Assembly (NCBI GenBank): GCA_002841765.1
Contig: PHAV01000004.1
Span: 123,075 to 184,586 of the forward strand
Reading direction: 5' to 3'
Length of the DNA: 61,512 bases
Source: Deltaproteobacteria bacterium HGW-Deltaproteobacteria-4
GTDB taxonomy: Bacteria > Desulfobacterota > Desulfuromonadia > Desulfuromonadales > UBA2197
The notes below the pieces were generated by a model that saw nothing but the letters and a program-made list of their open reading frames with translations, did no database searches and was not told the origin of the DNA. The position numbers and the translations under genes were made by a program. This document shows, in pieces, positions 44,227 to 51,508 of the stretch (within the stretch, counting starts at the first letter, position 1; each line of letters opens with the position of its first letter).

Positions 44227-46200
44227 CTAGTGCCCGCTGCTGATAATCAGCAGAGCAAATAAAGTCAGGACGACATACAGAAGATAGAGACTGGTGACGC
44301 CGTTTTGCAGCCAGGTGCGCAGCCAGGTCGCCGCTACGGCCAGCACATTGAATAGCGGCAACAGCACACGGTCGAGGATGCTGTCGGGGGTGTGGCTGGC
44401 AAATTCTGTCCGGGGCGGGAAGAGTCCGTGCGTCTTGCCGCCATGCTCCCTGCTCCAGAGCCCGAAACGGAAGAGCTTGACCAGGGTAACGGCAAAGGAG
44501 GAGGCGGTGTACTGCATGCGCGCGGTCGGCCACAGGTAACCGCAGCCCCAGGTTAACTGCTGAGCGTTAGCCTGATGACTGCGGCGGTGCAGCCAACAAC
44601 TGAGACCAGTGGTGAGAAGGATTAGAACCGTCCCGAGGATGCCGATCCAGATCAGCGAGGTCATGGTGGCGGTGATCGTGCCGCTGCCGTTCAACGGTGC
44701 CCAGGCCAGAGTCGCAGACTCCAGTAGCGGGGCGAAGAGCCAGGGGAGGAGGCCGATGCTGAGGCAGGCAGCCAGAAGGACAAGCATCGCTGCGCGCATC
44801 AGCAGTGTGGCATCGTGCCCCGCGGCCGCGGCCGGCGTGCGGGGGGCGCCGAGAAAAACGATGCCGAAGACCTTGACGAAACAGGCCAGGGCGAGACCGC
44901 CGATCAGAGCGAGTACCGGCGCGACGAGAATCGCCAGGCTCAGGGTTAAGCGCTGATCGATTAGGGCGCGAAAACTCCCCTGATAGATGAACCATTCACT
45001 GATAAAGCCGTTAAAGGGGGGGAGGCCGCAGATAGCAACAGCGCCGCCGAGAAAGAGGGCGGCGGTCCAGGGCTGTGAACGGATCAGTCCGCCCATCTTG
45101 TCGATTTCGCGTGTGCTGGTGGCGTGAATCACGGCGCCGGCACTCAAAAAGAGGAGGGATTTAAAGAGGGCATGGTTGACGACATGGAGGAGGGCGCCGG
45201 CCAGGCCGAGAACCGCCAACTCAGGCAGTCCGGCACTGCGGCCGAGGAGGGCGAGCCCCAACCCCAGGGTGATGATGCCGATATTCTCGACACTGTGATA
45301 AGCAAGGAGGCGTTTGAGATCGTGCTGCGCCAGGGCGTAGGCGACACCGAATATACCGGTGATGACTCCGAGGACAATCAGGACCCAGCCCCACCACAGC
45401 GGGATCGTTGCAAAGAGCGAGGTGATGCGCACCAGGCCGTAAATACCGGTCTTGATCATGATCCCGGAAAGAAGGGCAGAGATATGACTTGGTGCGGCAG
45501 CATGGGCACCGGGGAGCCAGATATGCAGCGGCATGATCCCTGCCTTGAGACCGAAGCCGAAAAGGGCCAAAAGAAAGATGGCGGTCGTCACCGCACCGGC
45601 AGGGAGGGTGCCGGCAGCGGGGAGGGAGAAGGTGCCGCAACTGAGGTCGAGCAGGGCAAAGAGGGCAAAGAGAGCGAGGGTGCCGGTGTGAGTTGCCACC
45701 AGATAGATGAAACCGGCGCGGCGCGTTGCTTCGAGATCATCCTCGGTGGTGATGAGGAAGTAGCTGGCCAAGGCCATGATCTCCCAGGCGAGGAGGAAGA
45801 GGATGCCGTTTTGGGCGGTCAGTACCAGGGCGATGGCGGCGGCGATCAGGCCGTGAAAGAGGCGCAGTTTGCAGCTGTTCTCAGGGTGCTGAGATTGCGG
45901 CCAGTCATCTTTCCCAAAGATGACTGTCATCGCAAAGACGAGGAGAAGAGGCAAAAGAAAGATCAGGGAGATGGCATCGATGCGAATCAGCAGTTCACCG
46001 CCGGGGATGCTCCAGTCGGCGCGCAGAACGGTTTCTCCGGCGCGATTAGCGCAGAGGAGCAGGCCGGTAAAGGCTGTGATCGTCCCGAGCAGCGCCAGGA
46101 TTTCGGCAAACGTTTGTCCCCGATGATCCCGGCTCGACATAAAGAGGCCGGGAAGACCCGAGAGTGCAATGATGACGATGCCACTGAGAAAAAGGATCAT
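44227..46200 (-). CDS. Ehr proton-pumping subunit B, second copy (HyfB/NuoL-like)
   Basis: The 657-residue protein has about 16 helices with LLAWEIMALASYFLITTED (key Glu), GFGLKAGIMPLHIWLPGAH (key Lys), VENIGIITLGLGLAL and a long C-terminal region like that of HyfB. It lies directly between another B-type gene (6 bases upstream) and the C subunit. The tandem pair appears to be an ancient duplication: the motifs align along the whole length but sequence identity is only moderate by eye. Confidence 0.9.
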   Translation of the reverse strand: MILFLSGIVIIALSGLPGLFMSSRDHRGQTFAEILALLGTITAFTGLLLCANRAGETVLRADWSIPGGELLIRIDAISLIFLLPLLLVFAMTVIFGKDDWPQSQHPENSCKLRLFHGLIAAAIALVLTAQNGILFLLAWEIMALASYFLITTEDDLEATRRAGFIYLVATHTGTLALFALFALLDLSCGTFSLPAAGTLPAGAVTTAIFLLALFGFGLKAGIMPLHIWLPGAHAAAPSHISALLSGIMIKTGIYGLVRITSLFATIPLWWGWVLIVLGVITGIFGVAYALAQHDLKRLLAYHSVENIGIITLGLGLALLGRSAGLPELAVLGLAGALLHVVNHALFKSLLFLSAGAVIHATSTREIDKMGGLIRSQPWTAALFLGGAVAICGLPPFNGFISEWFIYQGSFRALIDQRLTLSLAILVAPVLALIGGLALACFVKVFGIVFLGAPRTPAAAAGHDATLLMRAAMLVLLAACLSIGLLPWLFAPLLESATLAWAPLNGSGTITATMTSLIWIGILGTVLILLTTGLSCWLHRRSHQANAQQLTWGCGYLWPTARMQYTASSFAVTLVKLFRFGLWSREHGGKTHGLFPPRTEFASHTPDSILDRVLLPLFNVLAVAATWLRTWLQNGVTSLYLLYVVLTLFALLIISSGH

Positions 46201-46206
46201 AAGGTC

Positions 46207-48201
46207 CTAAGGTCCTTTGCTCGCGAGGATGCTCCAAAGCATGAGGCCTGCACAACAGATGAAGATATAAAGAAGATAGAGATGCTGTTTGCCTTGTTGC
46301 AGCCAGCGCAGCCGTACACAACGCTCAGCCAGATAGGAAAAGAGGGGTTGGTAACAGCGCTGGAGAAGCACTTCCTGGGAATGCTGAAAAAATTGAACTG
46401 TCACTGGAAAGAGCGAGCGCGGCCGTTTTGTGCTGATCTCCGGTTGCAGCACTTGCGGTAAAAGATGGTGATAGGCCAAGCTGCTGTAACTCTCGGCCGT
46501 ATAAGCCATCTGCGCTGTCGGGCGGGGGAAGGCGCAACCCCAGGTCGATGCGGTCGTTGTCGGACGGCGCCTCTGCAGCGCGGCTAGGAGGAGGGACACA
46601 ATGATAAGGGTGGCGCAGAGAATCATTCCCCAGAGGCCGATCTGCCCGAGTTGGGCAAAGGTTGCAAGGAGCTCAAGGGCTGCTGTCGGCGTGAGTTGAG
46701 TGAGAACCGGGGCGAGGAGATGTAGAGTCAGTTGCGGCAGGAGTCCGATGATCAGGCATCCAAAAAGGAGGAGGCGCATCGGCCAGAGCATCGCCGCCGT
46801 CGCTTCATGCGCCTGCGCCGCTGCCGGGGAGCGCGCTTCACCGAGGAGGGCAATGCCGATCAATCGGGTAAAGGTCACCACCGCCAGGGTGCCGACGACG
46901 CCGAAGAGCACCAGAACCATGCTGATCCCTAAGGCGCTGACGCCGCTCATGGCGATCCCGGCGTGCAGGAGTCCGAGGTAGATCAGCCACTCGCTGGCAA
47001 AGCCGTTTAAGGGGGGGAGGGCGGCGAGGGCGATGCTGCCGCCGATGATCAGCAAGCCGGCCTGCGGCATGCGTCGCAGTAAACCCCCCATTTGATCGAG
47101 ATTTCGGGTGCCGGTAGCATGAAGCAGGGTGCCGGCACCGAGAAAGAGGAGTCCCTTGAAGAGGGTGTGATTCCAGATATGAAGGAGACCGCCGGCAAAG
47201 GCCAGGGTTGCAACGACTGGCAACTGTTCCGCTGCTGCCAGGATCCCGAGACCGATCCCCATAAAGATGATGCCGATATTCTCCACTGTCGAATACGCCA
47301 GGCAGCGCTTGAGATCCTTTTGCAGCATCGCCATGGCGATACCGTACAGCGCCCCGAGCAGGCCGAGAGTGAGGATGATCGCGCCCCAGAGTGCCGACAG
47401 AGGGGGAAGAAGAGTCATCACCCGCAGGATTCCGTAGATGCCGGCATTGACAACGACCCCGGACATAACCGCCGAGACATGACTCGGGGCGGCCGGATGG
47501 GCATCAGGAAGCCAGATAAAGAAGGGAAAGAGACCGGCCTTGATGCCGAAACCGACCAGAGCCAGGAGGAAGAGAACCGCGGTGAGTGTCGGCCCGGTCT
47601 GGGTCAGCGGGGTGAAGTCGGCAAAATTAAGGCTTCCGTAATGGCTGCCGGCGAGGAGAAAAAAAGCAAGGATCAGCAGCAGGCCAAAATGGGCAACCAG
47701 GAGATAAAGCCAGGCTGCCTGGCGGACCTCTGCATGATGATGATCGTAACTGACCAGGAAAAAAGAAGAGATCGTCATGATCTCCCAGGCGGCGATAAAG
47801 AGCAGGGCATTAGCCGCTGTCACCACCAGGATCAAGGCCGCAACCAGCAAACAATAAAGGGAGAAATGAGCTCCGAGATTCCGTCTTTTGGCATCTTCGT
47901 CGAGATAGGCGACTGCATAAATGGCGGCAAGGGTCGGGAGGATAGCGATCGGTAGCAGAAAGAAGGCGGCAAGAGGGTCGACGTGCAGGGCGAAGGCGCC
48001 GCCGGGGACCAGCCAGGTGTCGCTGGAGATAAGCGTTTCATGGCTGAGCAAGACCCGGAGAGCCGTCGTTCCGGTCAATAACGAGGCGCCGATAATGGCG
48101 GTCAGCGCGGCAGTCAGGGCCAGAGGGTAGCGTTTGCCGGCGATCAGGCTGATCAAAGCGCCAATCATCAGGAGTGCCAGGGCCGCCACTAGAAAGCTCA
48201 T
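46207..48201 (-). CDS. Ehr proton-pumping subunit B, first copy (HyfB/NuoL-like)
   Basis: The 664-residue protein has AAWEIMTISSFFLVSYDHHH, GFGIKAGLFPFFIWLPDAHP and STVENIGIIFMGIGLGI, the antiporter-type ion channel signatures, spread over about 16 helices. The start ATG overlaps the DUF1275 stop by 4 bases, so it is translationally coupled to that gene. With the second B and the F subunit it gives the complex three candidate ion-pumping modules. Confidence 0.9.
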   Translation of the reverse strand: MSFLVAALALLMIGALISLIAGKRYPLALTAALTAIIGASLLTGTTALRVLLSHETLISSDTWLVPGGAFALHVDPLAAFFLLPIAILPTLAAIYAVAYLDEDAKRRNLGAHFSLYCLLVAALILVVTAANALLFIAAWEIMTISSFFLVSYDHHHAEVRQAAWLYLLVAHFGLLLILAFFLLAGSHYGSLNFADFTPLTQTGPTLTAVLFLLALVGFGIKAGLFPFFIWLPDAHPAAPSHVSAVMSGVVVNAGIYGILRVMTLLPPLSALWGAIILTLGLLGALYGIAMAMLQKDLKRCLAYSTVENIGIIFMGIGLGILAAAEQLPVVATLAFAGGLLHIWNHTLFKGLLFLGAGTLLHATGTRNLDQMGGLLRRMPQAGLLIIGGSIALAALPPLNGFASEWLIYLGLLHAGIAMSGVSALGISMVLVLFGVVGTLAVVTFTRLIGIALLGEARSPAAAQAHEATAAMLWPMRLLLFGCLIIGLLPQLTLHLLAPVLTQLTPTAALELLATFAQLGQIGLWGMILCATLIIVSLLLAALQRRRPTTTASTWGCAFPRPTAQMAYTAESYSSLAYHHLLPQVLQPEISTKRPRSLFPVTVQFFQHSQEVLLQRCYQPLFSYLAERCVRLRWLQQGKQHLYLLYIFICCAGLMLWSILASKGP

Positions 48202-48947
48202 AAGCCGTTATTATCCTCTTCGGGGGGGAAGTACCCCCAGCGATCGATCGAGAAGTCCTCGTAATGCCGAATACGCCAGATAAAGTAGCTGAGTCCGGCG
48301 ACAAAACAACCGGCCGCCAGGGAAAAGAGCGGGTAAATCCCGTAATTAGCATAACTGATGCCGCCGCTAATCCCGCCGGTGACAAATCCCGATAAGATGA
48401 CCAGCAGCAGGGCAAGCTTCCAATATTCGATGCGCCGATAGCGAATCCAGTGTCCGAGCAAAACGCCGATATCCGTCACCATCCCGGTGACGTGTGTCGT
48501 GCGCAGAATCAGCCCGCAGTAACTGCTGGCCATGGCATTCTGCAGTCCGCAGGCCATGGCGGCAACGGGGATGCCGCTGCGGGTATTGTTGTTGATCAGC
48601 AGCGTTGCCGCAATGAAGAGGAGACTTGCTTCGGTCATCATCGCCACCCCGTAGCGGCGTCCCGGTTGAACACGGGTACCGCCGATGATTAAACCGCTCA
48701 CGATCGCCCCGCATAAAAAACCGATAAAGATCGAAAAGGCTCCCCAGAAATCAGCGCGATTGCTCGAAGAAATATCGATGGCAATACGGGCGACCGCGCC
48801 GGTCATGTGACTGACCGGAACATGATAGATACCAAGGAGGAGGACATTGACAAAACCGGCAGCTGCCGCGAGCATGGCCCCGTAAATAAAGACCCAAGGT
48901 CGTTCTTTGAATGTTTTGTTTTGTTCTTTGTAAGGGATATAGGGCAT
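48198..48947 (-). CDS. DUF1275 (YoaK-like) membrane protein
   Basis: The 249-residue protein has about six hydrophobic helices and DUF1275 landmarks: AAAGFVNVLLLG, the VSHMTGAVARIA segment, AMACGLQNAMAS and LRTTHVTGMVTDIG. The family function is unknown. It lies between the regulator (9 bases) and the first Ehr B subunit (4-base overlap), so it is in the Ehr transcript. A role in assembly, or in transport of a molecule used by the complex, would be a guess. Confidence 0.85.
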   Translation of the reverse strand: MPYIPYKEQNKTFKERPWVFIYGAMLAAAAGFVNVLLLGIYHVPVSHMTGAVARIAIDISSSNRADFWGAFSIFIGFLCGAIVSGLIIGGTRVQPGRRYGVAMMTEASLLFIAATLLINNNTRSGIPVAAMACGLQNAMASSYCGLILRTTHVTGMVTDIGVLLGHWIRYRRIEYWKLALLLVILSGFVTGGISGGISYANYGIYPLFSLAAGCFVAGLSYFIWRIRHYEDFSIDRWGYFPPEEDNNGL

Positions 48948-48956
48948 GACTTTTTA

Positions 48957-49634
48957 TTATTCGCTCAAGCGTTCTTCTTCCGCGCGCAATGTCGTCATAA
49001 TTTCTTCCCGCCCGCCGGGGATCGCCAGCATCCGGCGCAGGGCCGGTCGCTGCAGAAGAAAATTCAGCCGCGCGTAGAGGTTAAGATGGGCCGGAAGATC
49101 CGGCGCCATAATGGTGAAGAGGGTATCGACCGACAGACCGTCGAGGGCTTGAAAATCGACTTTGTTTTCGAGAAAACAGAGGGTGACGGTGGCGCGACTG
49201 ATCGGGAGGATACCGGGATTGCGCAGATGCGGCAGGGCGATGCCGTTGCCGATTCCGGTCGAACAGAGGTTCTCTCTGACAATCAACAGCTTGAGGAGTT
49301 TGTTACGATCAATTCCGTCGGAAAGGCGCAAATGTGTGACAATATCCGCCAGAACCTGATCGCGAGTGCTGCCGCTGATGCGATAAAAGATGCCGCCGGC
49401 CTCAAGGGCATCGCTGAGGCTGATCGGCACAGACGAGGGACTCGAAGGAGTCAGGAGGGACTCCGGTACCGCACCGATCCGGCGGGAGGTTGCCCACTCC
49501 ATGAGTTCAGCTCTATTGAAACGGTACTGCTCGTGGATGCGGTAGGCCGGGATGACCTCCTTCTGGATCCAGCGGTAAATGGTCTTTTCTGAAACAGAGA
49601 GGAGGCGGGCCGCCTCTTTGACTGAAAGGTTCAT
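48957..49634 (-). CDS. HTH-EIIA(Ntr) regulator heading the Ehr operon
   Basis: The 225-residue protein fuses an excisionase/MerR-like winged helix to a PTS EIIA-Ntr domain. The winged helix (residues 1-55) has LSVKEAARLLSVSEKTIYRWI and YRFNRAELMEW. The EIIA domain (about 70-225) has the phosphorylatable histidine in GIGNGIALPHLRNP. Such a layout could let PTS-Ntr phosphorylation control DNA binding. It is the promoter-proximal gene of the Ehr operon, with an array of repeats in its promoter, so autoregulation is likely. Ptso/EI partners are not in the window. Confidence 0.85.
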   Translation of the reverse strand: MNLSVKEAARLLSVSEKTIYRWIQKEVIPAYRIHEQYRFNRAELMEWATSRRIGAVPESLLTPSSPSSVPISLSDALEAGGIFYRISGSTRDQVLADIVTHLRLSDGIDRNKLLKLLIVRENLCSTGIGNGIALPHLRNPGILPISRATVTLCFLENKVDFQALDGLSVDTLFTIMAPDLPAHLNLYARLNFLLQRPALRRMLAIPGGREEIMTTLRAEEERLSE

Positions 49635-49644
49635 AATCCTCGCC

Positions 49645-49706
49645 TGTCATGTAGTGTCATCGTTGGACATTTGTGGACACTAGCAACTTTTCATGACATT
49701 TGTCAA
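49645..49706 (-). promoter_or_regulatory. Ehr operon promoter with repeated operator half-sites
   Basis: On the reverse strand, TTGACA (49706-49701), an 18-base spacer and TAGTGT (49682-49677) form a promoter. On the + strand the region carries TGTCAT at 49645-49650 and 49655-49660, GGACA at 49665-49669 and 49675-49679, and a palindrome TGACA-TT-TGTCA at 49694-49705 that overlaps the -35 box. Spacings near one helical turn suggest cooperative protein binding. Confidence 0.6.
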
Positions 49707-49773
49707 CGGGATTATTCGATTGATTATAACGATGTTATTGTATGAATTAAAAAGGATAAATAAACTTGTTACG

Positions 49774-49865
49774 AAATCGACCACAACCCCAGCCCCTCCT
49801 TAAGAAAGGAGGGGAGTTAAAAGCTTATAGTCCCCCTCCTTATTCAAGGAGGGGTTAGGGGTGGT
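49774..49865. repeat. Palindromic repeat element, copy 2 (forms the end of cydC)
   Basis: These 92 bases match the element at 43198-43286: AAATCGACCAC, CCAGCCCCTCCTTAA, GGAGGGGAG, CCCCCTCCT, GGAGGGGTTAGGGGTGGT in the same order. Differences are confined mostly to the loops. The cydC stop codon (49846-49844) and the preceding seven codons lie within it on the reverse strand. Confidence 0.8.
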
Positions 49866-51508
49866 AAGGTTTGCGTCATCCAGATCACCCGGTCCACGAG
49901 TTTCAGGCAAGCGGGACGGTGGGTGATAATCAGGACCGTCTTTCCTGCCAGACGTGCCGTTAAACGTGTGACGACTTTTTCTTCAGTGTCAAGATCAAGC
50001 CCTTCAGTCGGTTCGTCGAGGATCAGGATCGGAGTGTCCTTGAGCAGGGCCCGTGCCAGAGCAATACGCCGGGCTTCGCCGCCGGAGACGGCGCTGCCGC
50101 CTTCACCGACGCGGGTCTCCAGCCTCTCCGGCAGGGCCGCGACCCAGGCGGTCAGGCAGGCATCGTCGAGGGCCTGCTGCAACTCCGTCTCGCTGGCGTC
50201 AGGATTGGCAAGGAGGAGATTGTCACGCAAGGAGCTGTTGAAGAGATGCGGTCGCTGCGGCACCGCCGCGATCAAGGAGCGCAGAGCGTCGCTGGCAAGA
50301 GCGTTCACCTCGGTGCCGCCGATGGTGATCTCTCCATCATATGGTCGGAAACGGAGCAGAAGCTCGGCGATGCTGCTTTTGCCGCAGCCGCTTGGGCCGG
50401 CGAGAGCGAGTCGTTCGCCGCTGCGGATATGGAAGGAAAGGTTTTGCAGCACCGGCCGCGCCGGATCATACGCAAAGGAGACGTCTTTAAATTCAATCCC
50501 GTACTCGGCAGGGAGTGCGAGCGGTGATACCGGTTCCGGGACGGGGAGGGGGGCATCGGCGAGTTCGCGGATGCGCCGGATCGATTCCCGGCAGCCGGGG
50601 AGGAGTTGCAGCGCGACCGGCATTCCGGCCGTTGCTTCGAAGGCGGCAGCGGCAAAGAGGAGGAGCATAACCAGGAGTGGGCCAGCCAGGGTGCCGCTGC
50701 CGACGGCGGAACCGGCGCCGATCAGGACTCCGGTCAGGCCCAGGCCGGCGCAGAGGACACCGCCGGCGAGGGTGATTCCGTTAATTTTCGCCAGTTTCTC
50801 CTGCTCGTCGATCAGTTGCGTTGAAAGCTTCTCGACCCGCATTGCTTGAAGTTCCACGGCGCCAAGCAGGAGCAATTCCTCCCCTCCCTGTAGTCCCTCG
50901 GTGACCATGCTGCGCAGTTCTCCGGCCAGTTCCACCGATTTGCGTCCCGGTTCGGTCGACAACCGTTGCGCCACAAAGGGGAGGAGGAGACCGGCCGCCA
51001 AAAGTGCCAAAAGGAGCGCTGTTGCCGACGCCAGACTCCAGCAGGCAACGAAGAGCGCAGCCAGGAAGATGGCGATTATCCCGGTGGCCAGTGGCAGAAC
51101 AATCCGCAGGTAAAGGCTCTCCAGCGCATCGATATCACTCCGCAATCGACCGGCAACATCACCGGCGGTATAGCCTTCGAGCCCGGCCGGGGAAAGGGGT
51201 TCGAGACGGCGGAAGAACCAGACGCGCAACAGTGCGAGGACGCGAAAACCGGCTTCGTGTGTCACCAGTCGTTCTCCATAGCGCCCGACGGTTCGCAGGA
51301 TGGCAAAGGCGCGGATCGACGCCGAAGGGATCAGATAGTTGAAGGAAATGCCGGTGATCCCCGCCATTGACATGGAGGCGATAAACCAGCCGGAGATCGC
51401 CATCAGCAGCGCGTTGGCGATCATCACGGCGATGGCAAGGAAGATGCCGCCGGCCATCCACAGCCACTGTGGACGGGCGATGCCGAGGATGCGGATCAGT
51501 TCGCGCAT
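49844..51508 (-). CDS. cydC: CydC subunit of the heterodimeric thiol/haem ABC exporter
   Basis: The 554-residue half-transporter has six N-terminal helices and a C-terminal ATPase with GPSGCGKSSIAELL (Walker A), AVSGGEARRIALARALL (signature) and LILDEPTEGLD. CydDC exports glutathione/cysteine and is needed for cytochrome bd assembly. The start overlaps the cydD stop by 13 bases. The C-terminal LPPLTPP and stop codon are encoded by a repeat element, so the natural terminus was replaced or extended; this is downstream of all catalytic motifs. Confidence 0.9.
   Translation of the reverse strand: MRELIRILGIARPQWLWMAGGIFLAIAVMIANALLMAISGWFIASMSMAGITGISFNYLIPSASIRAFAILRTVGRYGERLVTHEAGFRVLALLRVWFFRRLEPLSPAGLEGYTAGDVAGRLRSDIDALESLYLRIVLPLATGIIAIFLAALFVACWSLASATALLLALLAAGLLLPFVAQRLSTEPGRKSVELAGELRSMVTEGLQGGEELLLLGAVELQAMRVEKLSTQLIDEQEKLAKINGITLAGGVLCAGLGLTGVLIGAGSAVGSGTLAGPLLVMLLLFAAAAFEATAGMPVALQLLPGCRESIRRIRELADAPLPVPEPVSPLALPAEYGIEFKDVSFAYDPARPVLQNLSFHIRSGERLALAGPSGCGKSSIAELLLRFRPYDGEITIGGTEVNALASDALRSLIAAVPQRPHLFNSSLRDNLLLANPDASETELQQALDDACLTAWVAALPERLETRVGEGGSAVSGGEARRIALARALLKDTPILILDEPTEGLDLDTEEKVVTRLTARLAGKTVLIITHRPACLKLVDRVIWMTQTLPPLTPP

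Noticed and set aside
45124-46461. 445-codon forward frame across the Ehr B subunit
   Set aside because: It is highly charged (Glu, Gly, Asp rich) as expected from the complement of a hydrophobic membrane gene. The reverse-strand gene has clear NuoL motifs.
38790-48201. Reading the operon as a genuine [NiFe] hydrogenase or as NADH dehydrogenase complex I
   Set aside because: The large subunit lacks the NiFe-binding CxxC pairs, there are no NuoE/F/G subunits and no hydrogenase maturation genes, so Ehr is the better call.
43198-49865. The two similar hairpin elements as a CRISPR array
   Set aside because: There are only two copies 6.5 kb apart with no spacers; each is an internally palindromic 90-base element.
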